A DNA stretch of 15,161 nucleotides, from NCBI GenBank assembly GCA_943327015.2, contig CALPVM020000016.1, forward strand, positions 1-15,161, read 5' to 3'. Position numbers and translations under genes: made by a program. This document shows positions 7,407 through 14,741 of the stretch, in pieces. Origin of the DNA: Akkermansia muciniphila. Its GTDB lineage: Bacteria; Pseudomonadota; Gammaproteobacteria; Burkholderiales; Burkholderiaceae_C. Position 1 is the first letter of the stretch. Every line of letters begins with the position of its first letter. Below the pieces are notes generated by a model. It saw only the letters and a program-made list of their open reading frames with translations. It was not told the origin of the DNA and made no database searches.

Positions 7407-9455
7407 TTAGGGCTTGGGCAACTCCATGGCATCAGCCGGGGAGGGGCGACCAAAATAATAGCCCTGGAACGCATCGCAGCCAATGCTGGTTAAAAAGTCG
7501 CGTTGCTCGGCGTTTTCTACGCCCTCTGCCACTACCTTGAGTCCTAGGCTGTGACCCAATGACACCACAGTACGCGCAATAGCAGCATCGCTAGGGTTGG
7601 TGGCAACATCGCGCACAAAAGACTGGTCGAGTTTGAGTTGCGCCAACGGCAACTTGGTGAGGTACGACAATGACGAATACCCGGTACCAAAGTCGTCCAA
7701 CGAAAAATCGACACCAAAGGCCTTGATCGCCTTCATTTTGGTAATGATGTCATCCACATCATTGACCAGCATGCTTTCGGTGAGTTCGAGCTTGAGAAGT
7801 TCCGGTTTTGCGCCTGAACGCTGCAAAGAACCTATCACGGTATCGACAAAGTCTGCTTTGGAAAACTGGGATGCGCTTACATTCACTGCCAAGGTCCAAT
7901 GTGCGGTAGCAGGTGAGCGCGACCACTCCACCAACTGTGCACACGCCGAATCGAGTACCCATTGACCCAGCGTCAAAATAACGCCGGTTTCTTCTGCTAC
8001 CGGAATAAACTTGGCAGGTGACACCATGCCATTGACTTCGTGGTTCCAGCGCACCAAAGCTTCTGCACCAATACATTCGCCAATCTTATTGACCTGCACC
8101 TGGTAATGCAGCGTAAATTCTTGATGTTCCAGCCCACGCCGGAGGTCTTTTTCCAGATCCACCCGGTTGTTGATTTGTGTTTGCATTTCGGGGTTGAAAA
8201 TGCGAACCGTGTTGCGCCCGGCCGCCTTGGCCTGGTACATAGCAATGTCGGCTTTTTTAATCAGTTCGTCGGTAGTGTCGGTGGTGTGGATAAACACCAC
8301 CACGCCAATGCTGGGGGTGCAGTTGTAAATATGGTGGCGCAGGGTGTAGGTGAGCCCCAAGGCTTCCAGCACTTTCTGTGCGAGTTGTTCAGACTGAAAC
8401 GCAGCCTCGGTGGCATCTGCACTTAACGTTTCTAGTAACACCACAAATTCGTCGCCACCAAGCCGAGCCACGGTATCGCCTTCACGCACACAAGAGCGTA
8501 AGCGTGTGGCGACTTGTTGCAGTAGTTCGTCCCCAATGTCATGGCCTAGGGTGTCGTTAAGGAGCTTGAAATAGTCAAGATCCAAAAACATTAAGGCGCC
8601 ATGCCGACCTGTGCGTGAAGACGTCATGGTGGCCCGTTTGACCCTGTCCACCAACAAACGCCGGTTTGCCAAACCTGTTAAGGGGTCGAAAAACGCAAGA
8701 CGGCGAATCTCTTCTTCATCTTTGCGCTGTTGGGTAACATCGCGCACGATGCAGATGTAGGTGTTACCTTTTGCGCTTTCTATTTCGGAAATCGACAACT
8801 GAACCGGAAACTGCTTTCCATCTGAGTGTTGTGCCAGAAGTGACTGTGGTTTGCCGGCCAGATAGGCGCCGCCAGCACTTTGTTCGTGCAATAGCTGTGG
8901 CATAAGTTGGGTAACTTGCATGCCAATGGCCTCTTGTTGTGAGTAACCAAAAATTAAGCTGGAAGATTTGTTGTAGGTTTCTATCAGGCCATGGGCATTG
9001 ATAGTAAGTACACCATCAGCCATGTTGTTGACTATTGCTGCAGTATGGCGCGCAGCGTCTTCTAGCTGTTGCTGGCTGCTCAGTAACTCTTCTCTGCTGC
9101 GTGTGGTGTTGGTGTGTGAGATTAAAAAAAGTCCTGTATGCCCGGTTAAAGCCACAACACGCATTCGGTACCAGCGTTTCTCGGTCGGGCTGTGGCATGC
9201 AAATTCGTGTGTGAACTCTGTGGCAGAGCCATTGATGACAGTTTGTAAACCCACCAGTGCAGTGCTTGCTTCTTTGTCGTGTTTGGCGGCAGTAGCACAA
9301 ACGTCTAAATAGTTTGCGCCAATAAAATTTTTGTCAGGTATTGCGCCGTTGTCTTGAGCAAATTGAATCCATGCTTGATTAACGTAAACAATTAAACCTT
9401 CGCTGTTAATGACAGCGATTTGATAGTCAATAGAGTTGAGCAGAGCATCAAACAT
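7407..9455 (-). CDS. PAS-PAS-GGDEF-EAL cyclic-di-GMP signalling protein
   Basis: Predicted soluble regulator of 682 aa with no membrane segment. Two PAS-like sensor domains lie at about 1-120 and 135-245, then GGDEF (about 250-420) and EAL (about 430-680). The GGDEF signature is intact (333-337), and an I-site RxxD (REGD, 324-327) lies the usual five residues before it, suggesting product inhibition. The EAL domain keeps EAL (465-467), NVSASQF (525-531), ELTE (557-560), DDFGTGYSS (587-595), K608, AEGVE (643-647) and Q664, the metal and catalytic positions of active phosphodiesterases. It is therefore potentially bifunctional; the net activity is unknown. It is 11 bases after the Aer-like receptor gene with its own AGGAG site. 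PAS ligands cannot be assigned. Confidence 0.93.
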   Translation of the reverse strand: MFDALLNSIDYQIAVINSEGLIVYVNQAWIQFAQDNGAIPDKNFIGANYLDVCATAAKHDKEASTALVGLQTVINGSATEFTHEFACHSPTEKRWYRMRVVALTGHTGLFLISHTNTTRSREELLSSQQQLEDAARHTAAIVNNMADGVLTINAHGLIETYNKSSSLIFGYSQQEAIGMQVTQLMPQLLHEQSAGGAYLAGKPQSLLAQHSDGKQFPVQLSISEIESAKGNTYICIVRDVTQQRKDEEEIRRLAFFDPLTGLANRRLLVDRVKRATMTSSRTGRHGALMFLDLDYFKLLNDTLGHDIGDELLQQVATRLRSCVREGDTVARLGGDEFVVLLETLSADATEAAFQSEQLAQKVLEALGLTYTLRHHIYNCTPSIGVVVFIHTTDTTDELIKKADIAMYQAKAAGRNTVRIFNPEMQTQINNRVDLEKDLRRGLEHQEFTLHYQVQVNKIGECIGAEALVRWNHEVNGMVSPAKFIPVAEETGVILTLGQWVLDSACAQLVEWSRSPATAHWTLAVNVSASQFSKADFVDTVIGSLQRSGAKPELLKLELTESMLVNDVDDIITKMKAIKAFGVDFSLDDFGTGYSSLSYLTKLPLAQLKLDQSFVRDVATNPSDAAIARTVVSLGHSLGLKVVAEGVENAEQRDFLTSIGCDAFQGYYFGRPSPADAMELPKP

Positions 9456-9458
9456 TTG

Positions 9459-9463
9459 CTCCT
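9459..9463 (-). promoter_or_regulatory. Ribosome binding site of the GGDEF-EAL gene
   Basis: Read on the minus strand this is AGGAG, 3 bases before ATG at 9455 and just after the TAG of the upstream receptor gene (9467-9469). It fits coupled expression from one mRNA. Confidence 0.65.
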
Positions 9464-9466
9464 ATT

Positions 9467-11026
9467 CTACGGCATCTGAAACACTTGTACCGATTTTGCC
9501 AACGTGGCAGCACTAGCGTTGAGCCCCTCTGCTGAAGCTGCAGATTCTTCTACCAGCGCGGCATTTTGCTGCGTAACCGAGTCTAGCTGGGTAACCGCCT
9601 CATTGACCTGAGCAATACCCGTGGCCTGTTCTTTTGTGGCACTGGTGATTTGTTGAATCAATTCGCTCACCTCTTTTACCGATTGCACCACTGCGTCTAT
9701 TGTTTTGCCCGCATTGTTCATCTGGGTGGTGCCTTCAGAAATTTGCTCTGCCGACTTGGCAATGAGTTCGCGAATCTCTTTAGCTGCAACGGCACTGCGT
9801 TGTGCAAGAGCCCGCACCTCCGAGGCAACCACAGCAAAGCCTCGGCCTTGCTCGCCTGCGCGTGCCGCTTCAACTGCTGCGTTGAGCGCTAAAATATTAG
9901 TCTGGAAGGCAATGCCTTCGATAACCCCAATGATGTCGCGCATCTTGGTAGAAGAGTTATCAATCGCCTGCATAGCCACACCGACCTTGTGTACCGCCTC
10001 ACCACCACGTGCTACCACGTGGGTGCTGTGATGGCTTTTTTGTGCCACCAAAGATGCGGTGTCTGCGGTTTGTTTAACCGTGCTTGACAGTTGTTCCATT
10101 GACGCTGCAGTTTCTTCTAGGCTACTGGCTTGGGATTCGGTGCGTGAAGATAAGTCCATGCCGCTGGATGCAATCTCGGCAGCGGAGCGGGTAAAAATAT
10201 CAATTTCGCTCCGCACATCGCCGACCACCGCACGAAGGTTTATTTGGATTTGCCGCAAGCTCCGCATCATCGAGCCCAGCGGGGGCGGAAAATTGCCCTT
10301 CATGAGCGTAGTGAGGTTACAACCCGCCAAGGTGTCGGCAAATGACTCAGCTTCTCGGATGGCATTTGTAAAGCGACTCTGAAACCATGCATAGATAAGC
10401 CCCGAGCCAAGCAACATGGTTGTAAGTTGAGCAGTAATGCCCGAAACACCTTGTAAGCCCATAAATTCGGGCATCATGCTCGCGATGGTTAACAACACCA
10501 AAGCAAATGCAAAACGGGTGCTTAAATTTAAGTCTCTAATATAGCCCGGAATGCCTTGTAGCCCGCGATAACGTACCTCGCCACGATGTAAATAAATAGG
10601 ACATAGATCTGAGCTTGGTGCAGCGCGCATGCGACTGTACAAGCCTTCTGCAGTTTGTATTTGTTGGCGATTAGGCTTGGTGCGTACCGACATAAAACCG
10701 CGTGGCGTTCCATTGTGCAAAATGGGTGTTACATTGGCCTGCACCCAATAATGGTCGCCATTTTTACGTCGATTTTTAACCATGGCAGTCCAAGGACTAC
10801 CGCTACCAATAGTGCTCCACATATCGCGGTAAGCCTCGGTTGGCATATCGGGGTGGCGCACAATATTGTGGTTTTGTCCAATCAGCTCATCGTAGGTAAA
10901 ACCGCTGACCGACACAAAAGCATGGTTGCAGTGGGTAATGACACCTTTGACATCGGTAATCGATACCAACATCTGCTCTGCAGGGTAGTCGTATTCTTTT
11001 TGGGTAACAGGCAGGTTCATCCGCAT
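9467..11026 (-). CDS. aer: Aer-like PAS chemoreceptor (aerotaxis/energy taxis)
   Basis: Methyl-accepting chemotaxis-type receptor (519 aa) with the layout of E. coli Aer. An N-terminal cytoplasmic PAS domain (about 15-120) shares HN-VRHPDMP and NRRKNGDHYWV with Aer, including Arg57, His58, Asp60 and Trp79 of the FAD pocket at the same residue numbers. A hydrophobic anchor follows, with two segments (about 168-186 and 199-215) and almost no periplasmic loop. After a HAMP-like linker comes a full signalling domain whose hairpin tip is the conserved stretch from EGIAFQTN (370) to FAVVA (397-401). Tsr-like adaptation segments are visible (SSLEETAASMEQL, 301-313; VTQQNAALVEESA, 484-496). There is no C-terminal CheR-binding pentapeptide. 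ATG 11026 has GGAG 9 bases upstream. It probably reports redox state through FAD to CheA/CheW, encoded elsewhere. Confidence 0.92.
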   Translation of the reverse strand: MRMNLPVTQKEYDYPAEQMLVSITDVKGVITHCNHAFVSVSGFTYDELIGQNHNIVRHPDMPTEAYRDMWSTIGSGSPWTAMVKNRRKNGDHYWVQANVTPILHNGTPRGFMSVRTKPNRQQIQTAEGLYSRMRAAPSSDLCPIYLHRGEVRYRGLQGIPGYIRDLNLSTRFAFALVLLTIASMMPEFMGLQGVSGITAQLTTMLLGSGLIYAWFQSRFTNAIREAESFADTLAGCNLTTLMKGNFPPPLGSMMRSLRQIQINLRAVVGDVRSEIDIFTRSAAEIASSGMDLSSRTESQASSLEETAASMEQLSSTVKQTADTASLVAQKSHHSTHVVARGGEAVHKVGVAMQAIDNSSTKMRDIIGVIEGIAFQTNILALNAAVEAARAGEQGRGFAVVASEVRALAQRSAVAAKEIRELIAKSAEQISEGTTQMNNAGKTIDAVVQSVKEVSELIQQITSATKEQATGIAQVNEAVTQLDSVTQQNAALVEESAASAEGLNASAATLAKSVQVFQMP

Positions 11027-11063
11027 GAGGGTGTACTCCAGTAGATTTTGTATGGAGTGCCTA

Positions 11064-11098
11064 GATTAGCAAGGCATATCAAAAAGCCTTTGCTAATC
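11064..11098. repeat. Inverted repeat in the leader of the Aer-like gene
   Basis: GATTAGCAAGGC (11064-11075) and GCCTTTGCTAATC (11086-11098) pair over 12 positions with one bulged A and a 10-base spacer. It lies between the crotonase stop (11129) and the receptor start (11026), about 38 bases upstream of the latter. No T-run follows on the minus strand, so it is not a clear intrinsic terminator. It may be an operator or leader structure for the receptor operon, or a weak terminator of the crotonase transcript. Confidence 0.55.
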
Positions 11099-11128
11099 AT
11101 CAACGGGATGGAGAGTGCCTGTAAGCTC

Positions 11129-11977
11129 TTAGACCTCTTTTTTTAACCCTATCTCTGTGAATGACTGCAGTTTGGGCAGTGACGGGAACTTACCCGGTTG
11201 CTTCATTTTCATGGTCATTACCGCTTCCATGATGTGGCGGTTGCTCCAGATGGCGCTTTGCAATAGGCCCATGTGTTGCAATGATTCTTCTACCGAGTGG
11301 TCGCGCGCGTAGTGGATGGCTTGCTTGGTACCCCAAATGGCCACCGGGGGCTTGGATGCTATTTCGGCAGCGCACTGCATGGCCGCTTCTAGCATGGCCT
11401 CTGGCGTGTCAAACACTGCATTGACTAAACCATATTGCAGGGCTTTGTCTGCGGGTAGGCGGCGGCCGGTGTAAGCCAGTTCTTTCACCACTGCCATAGG
11501 AATTAGCTTGGGTAAACGTTGGAGCGTGCCAACGTCAGCCACCATGCCGATATTGATTTCTTGAATGCAGAAAAATGCATTGCTGGTCGCGTAGCGCATG
11601 CAGCAGGCGGTCACCATATCTACCGCGCCGCCAATACAGCCGCCTTGGATGGCGGCAATCACTGGCATGCGCAAGGTTTCAAGCTTGGTAAAGGTTGCCT
11701 GCATGCTGGTTACCATGTCAAAAATGGCGGCACGCCCTTCGGGGGTTTGGTCGTCCATTTTGATGCTGCCGGCAAAAGTTTCTAACGCCATGCCCGCGCT
11801 AAAGTGTTTGCCGGTACTGCTAATCACCAGCACACGGGCGTTGCCCTCAGTGTGTAATTGGGTAAGCACTGCATCAAGCTCACGCCAAAAGGTGGGGTGC
11901 ATGGTGTTCATGGCCTCGGGCTGGTTCAGCACTAAATGGGCGATGTTGTTTTCAATATTCAGGGTAAAACTGTGCAT
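11129..11977 (-). CDS. Crotonase-family enzyme, probable delta(3,5)-delta(2,4)-dienoyl-CoA isomerase
   Basis: Enoyl-CoA hydratase/isomerase superfamily member (282 aa), probably cytoplasmic. The oxyanion-hole segments are HFSAGMAL (58-65) and GGCIGGAVD (112-120). Three acidic residues, Asp120, Glu140 and Asp148, keep the spacing of the catalytic Asp/Glu/Asp of mammalian ECH1 dienoyl-CoA isomerase. The surrounding stretch VADVGTLQRLPK (146-157) and the later YARDHSVEESL are ECH1-like. I therefore infer isomerisation of 3,5-dienoyl-CoA to 2,4-dienoyl-CoA during degradation of unsaturated fatty acids with odd-position double bonds; a generic enoyl-CoA hydratase label is the safe fallback. It stands alone, divergent from uppP, with no other beta-oxidation gene here. 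The Shine-Dalgarno is weak. Confidence 0.88.
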   Translation of the reverse strand: MHSFTLNIENNIAHLVLNQPEAMNTMHPTFWRELDAVLTQLHTEGNARVLVISSTGKHFSAGMALETFAGSIKMDDQTPEGRAAIFDMVTSMQATFTKLETLRMPVIAAIQGGCIGGAVDMVTACCMRYATSNAFFCIQEINIGMVADVGTLQRLPKLIPMAVVKELAYTGRRLPADKALQYGLVNAVFDTPEAMLEAAMQCAAEIASKPPVAIWGTKQAIHYARDHSVEESLQHMGLLQSAIWSNRHIMEAVMTMKMKQPGKFPSLPKLQSFTEIGLKKEV

Positions 11978-12089
11978 AGAGCTTAAGAGGTTGGTTGGGT
12001 TGTTGGGGCGTAGTCCGTAAATATAGCTTTAGATAAGGGCTATGGGCACAGTAAGGTAAACTAATTGGCTTATTTTGAAGGAGAAAAGC
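11978..12089. promoter_or_regulatory. Divergent intergenic region between crotonase gene and uppP
   Basis: About 112 bases separate two divergent genes, so promoters for both must lie here or overlap the coding ends. For uppP a loose candidate is TTGTTG (12000-12005), 16 bases, then TATAGC (12022-12027). On the minus strand TTACCT, 17 bases, then TTATCT is a similarly loose match. Neither is close to consensus, and no clear operator is seen. Confidence 0.3.
12078..12083 (+). promoter_or_regulatory. Ribosome binding site deciding the TTG start of uppP
   Basis: AAGGAG lies 6 bases before TTG at 12090. An earlier in-frame TTG at 12075 would place this motif inside the gene and leave that codon without a Shine-Dalgarno. 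Confidence 0.7.
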
Positions 12090-12923
12090 TTGGATTACGT
12101 GTTGTTGTTAAAAGCCGCCATCATGGGCGTGGTGGAGGGCTTAACCGAGTTTTTACCTATTTCTTCTACTGGGCACCTGATTTTGGCCGGAGCTTTGCTC
12201 GGCTTTGATGATGAGAAAGCCAAAGTGTTTGATATTGCCATTCAAACCGGTGCCATTTTTGCGGTGATATTGGTGTACTGGCAAAAAATCAAAGCCACAT
12301 TGGTTGCGCTGCCGACGCAAAAGCAGGCACAGCAATTTTCCTTGAACGTGTTTATTGCATTTGTGCCGGCGGTGTTATTAGGTTTAATGTTTGGCAAAGC
12401 CATCAAGGCGCATCTTTTTACACCAGAGGTGGTGGCTACCACTTTTATTGTGGGTGGCTTTATTATTTTGTGGGCCGAGCGTCTGCAAAGTAGGGGTGGC
12501 AAGGCGGTGCGGGTGCACAGCGTAGACGACATGACGTCTCTGGACGCCATCAAGGTTGGGTTGGTGCAGTGCTTGGCCATGGTGCCGGGGACGAGCCGCA
12601 GTGGGGCCACCATTATTGGTGGCATGCTGCTGGGTTTGTCGCGTCGGGCTGCTACTGATTTTTCGTTTTTTCTGGCCATTCCAACACTGATTGGCGCGGG
12701 CGCTTACAGTATTTACAAAGAACGCGCCATGCTGAGTATGGCCGATGTACCCATGTTTAGCGTCGGACTGGTGTTTTCGTTTATCAGTGCCTGGATTTGC
12801 GTGCGCTGGTTGCTGCGCTTTATTGCTACCCACAGTTTTGTTGGTTTTGCCTACTATCGCATTGTGTTTGGTGTGGTGGTGCTGGTAACGTCCTGGACCG
12901 GTTGGGTGCGATGGGTGGAGTAG
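12090..12923 (+). CDS. uppP: Undecaprenyl-diphosphate phosphatase UppP (BacA)
   Basis: Integral inner-membrane phosphatase that converts undecaprenyl diphosphate to the monophosphate carrier used for peptidoglycan and other envelope polymers; extra copies give bacitracin resistance in E. coli. It is 277 aa, full length. Motif 1, EGLTEFLPISSTGH (16-29), holds Glu16, Glu20 and His29, matching Glu17, Glu21 and His30 of E. coli. Motif 2, VPGTSRSGAT (165-174), holds the catalytic Arg170. Several hydrophobic helices cover the remainder. The likely start is TTG 12090, because AAGGAG precedes it and the protein then begins MDYVLLLKAAIMGVVEGL, aligned with the family. It is divergent from the crotonase gene and 49 bases upstream of the nucleotidyltransferase-like gene. 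Confidence 0.96.
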   Translation: MDYVLLLKAAIMGVVEGLTEFLPISSTGHLILAGALLGFDDEKAKVFDIAIQTGAIFAVILVYWQKIKATLVALPTQKQAQQFSLNVFIAFVPAVLLGLMFGKAIKAHLFTPEVVATTFIVGGFIILWAERLQSRGGKAVRVHSVDDMTSLDAIKVGLVQCLAMVPGTSRSGATIIGGMLLGLSRRAATDFSFFLAIPTLIGAGAYSIYKERAMLSMADVPMFSVGLVFSFISAWICVRWLLRFIATHSFVGFAYYRIVFGVVVLVTSWTGWVRWVE

Positions 12924-12972
12924 ATTTGTAAATTTCACCTGTTAAAATCCAATTTTTTATTTGGAACGGTGA

Positions 12973-13920
12973 ATGAACTACTTGCCGATCTCTGATAATG
13001 CTGCACGCCAGTTAATTGATGCGACAACGATTTGGGCAGAATACCGCAAGGCGCATGAGGCTGCCAGAGCCTACCGCGGCGGAATGTATTGGAAAAAAGA
13101 GGGTGCTTACGAGTATCTGATTAAAACCCATCCCAAAAATACGCAAGAACGGTTGGGCGCACGCTCAACTCAAACGGAGTTCATTTACGCAGAGTTTCAT
13201 AAGCACAAAAAGCTTAAAGAAGCCCGGCTGGGTGCAATCAGCGAAGCGCTGATTGAAGCACAGCGCCAGAACAAAGCGCTTAAAGTAGGTAGGGCGCCTG
13301 AAATAGTTGTAAAACTGCTCAATGCGGTGCGTGATGCGGGTTTGGAGCAGTATTTTCTTGTGGTCGGTACCCACGCACTTTATGCTTACGAAGCTGCAGC
13401 AGGCGTACGTATTGTTGCAGGTGCGCTTGCTACCAAGGATGTTGATTTTTTGAGGGATGCACGCAAGCGTGTCAAATTTGTCGTTGATTTGCGTCGTGAT
13501 GTAGGCTCAATGCTTGGATTACTTCAGCGTGTGGATGCCAGTTTTCGCCGTAAAAGCGAAGAGGGGCAGAATGAAAGTGCTATCAATGACAAGGGTTTTG
13601 AGGTTGACTTTATTCGACGAGAAAACGTTGAAGGCGACCCTCATCCATTTCGATTTTCAGACGATGAAGATGATCTTTGGCCTGTACGCGCTCAGCGTGC
13701 ATCCGTGCTGACACAGTCCCTTGTGTTTGAACATCCGATTATTTCTGCAACCGGTCGCTTGGCAACCATGCGAACAGTTGCGCCACCAACGTTTGTAGAG
13801 TTTAAACGTTGGATGGCAGAACATGCAAAAAACCGAGAGCCCATAAAACGTCGCCGTGATTTACACCAAGCATTGATTATTCAAGAACTTATGGACGAAG
13901 GCTTGCTTGGTACGACGTAA
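12973..13920 (+). CDS. GSU2403-type nucleotidyltransferase-fold protein
   Basis: Predicted cytoplasmic protein of 315 aa, probably of the GSU2403/NTP_transf_8 family, whose substrate and role are unknown to me. Residues 1-125 are mostly helical and charged. The nucleotidyltransferase core begins at FLVVGTHALYAYE (128-140), with Gly132-Thr133 in the place of the usual Gly-Ser. DVD at 156-158 and Asp212 in FEVDFI (209-214) could form the metal-binding carboxylate triad. The C-terminal part (about 235-310) is helical and basic, including REPIKRRRDLHQAL (288-301). ATG 12973 is preceded by a loose GGAACGG. The gene sits between uppP and a converging hydrolase gene, 1 base apart, with no small partner gene. 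Codon use looks somewhat more AT-rich than its neighbours, by eye only. Family call moderate, function unassigned. Confidence 0.75.
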   Translation: MNYLPISDNAARQLIDATTIWAEYRKAHEAARAYRGGMYWKKEGAYEYLIKTHPKNTQERLGARSTQTEFIYAEFHKHKKLKEARLGAISEALIEAQRQNKALKVGRAPEIVVKLLNAVRDAGLEQYFLVVGTHALYAYEAAAGVRIVAGALATKDVDFLRDARKRVKFVVDLRRDVGSMLGLLQRVDASFRRKSEEGQNESAINDKGFEVDFIRRENVEGDPHPFRFSDDEDDLWPVRAQRASVLTQSLVFEHPIISATGRLATMRTVAPPTFVEFKRWMAEHAKNREPIKRRRDLHQALIIQELMDEGLLGTT

Positions 13921-13921
13921 A

Positions 13922-14725
13922 TCAAGCCCCCATATCCCGCAGCGCAAGCTCAATGGCGGCAGCAGTTGCTAAAGGTTTCTCCATGGGGAAAAGGTGCGTG
14001 CCATCTAGCATGATGATGCGGCCTTTGGTAATTCTTTGCGTCATGGCTAAACCAACCTGCTGCATTTCATGCGAGCTGCGCCCGCCGACAAAAGTAACCG
14101 GGCACTTTACCGGATGGCGTGCCAACAACTTATCCAAGTTGTCAGGCAGTGTGTTGTAAAGCTTGGTTTCTATGTCGCGGTCAAAAGCCAGTACGCGCTT
14201 GTCACCCTCATCTATAGTGCCATGCGTTACATAGTCACGTAAAACTTGTTCGTCCCATTTGGCAAATACTTTTTTGGCGCGGAAGTGTTCAAACGCATCT
14301 TCAATGCTGTCCCAAGAGTTGCGCCGTTTGCGGCTGACTGCACCGGGTGAAACGGCTTTCATGATGTGTGTGGTTTTCATCACGCCTAAAGCTTTGGAGC
14401 GCCAGCCACCCACAATGGGGGAGTCCAGCAACACCACGCCGCGCACCAGCGCTGGCTGCTTGGCTGCAGCCATCAGGCTTAAAAAGCCGCCCAAAGAATG
14501 GCCTACCAGCCAGACTGGCTCACCGGATTTTTTGCTGGTGGTGGCAGAAAAATCAATTAGATGCTGCACCAAGTTGGGCCAGTTGTTGCTGACCGGGTAA
14601 CGGGGGTCATGGCCGTATTTTTCAATAGCCTTTACCTTGAACTTGCGGGCGCGCAGGCTCTTGAAAACAACGTTGTAGGTGCTGGCCGGAAAACTGTTAC
14701 CGTGCGAAAAAATAAGCTGAGTCAT
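13922..14725 (-). CDS. Alpha/beta hydrolase downstream of anbu
   Basis: Predicted cytoplasmic alpha/beta-fold hydrolase (267 aa), not closely similar to the one at 5592-6533. The oxyanion region is FSHGNSF (6-12), the nucleophile elbow GHSLGG (75-80, Ser77) and the probable base His244 in DGTHLF. The acid is less certain; Asp101 (LLDSP) or Glu220 are candidates. The substrate is unknown. It starts 16 bases after the Anbu stop on the same strand, so the two are probably co-transcribed, although the Shine-Dalgarno is poor. Its stop lies 1 base from the stop of the converging nucleotidyltransferase-like gene. Confidence 0.87.
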   Translation of the reverse strand: MTQLIFSHGNSFPASTYNVVFKSLRARKFKVKAIEKYGHDPRYPVSNNWPNLVQHLIDFSATTSKKSGEPVWLVGHSLGGFLSLMAAAKQPALVRGVVLLDSPIVGGWRSKALGVMKTTHIMKAVSPGAVSRKRRNSWDSIEDAFEHFRAKKVFAKWDEQVLRDYVTHGTIDEGDKRVLAFDRDIETKLYNTLPDNLDKLLARHPVKCPVTFVGGRSSHEMQQVGLAMTQRITKGRIIMLDGTHLFPMEKPLATAAAIELALRDMGA

Positions 14726-14741
14726 GGATTACAAATACGAT

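Noticed and set aside
12948..12965. TCCAA/TTGGA short palindrome between uppP and the nucleotidyltransferase-like gene
   Set aside because: Five pairs only, in an AT-rich spacer; too weak to call a terminator or operator.
12973..13920. A toxin-antitoxin or abortive-infection module built on the nucleotidyltransferase-like gene
   Set aside because: There is no small partner gene next to it. The gene ends 1 base from a converging hydrolase gene and is preceded by the cell-wall lipid gene uppP.
13900..13928. GGCTTG/CAAGCC inverted repeat at the junction of two converging genes
   Set aside because: Only 6 pairs with a 17-base loop and no T-run; likely chance within coding sequence.
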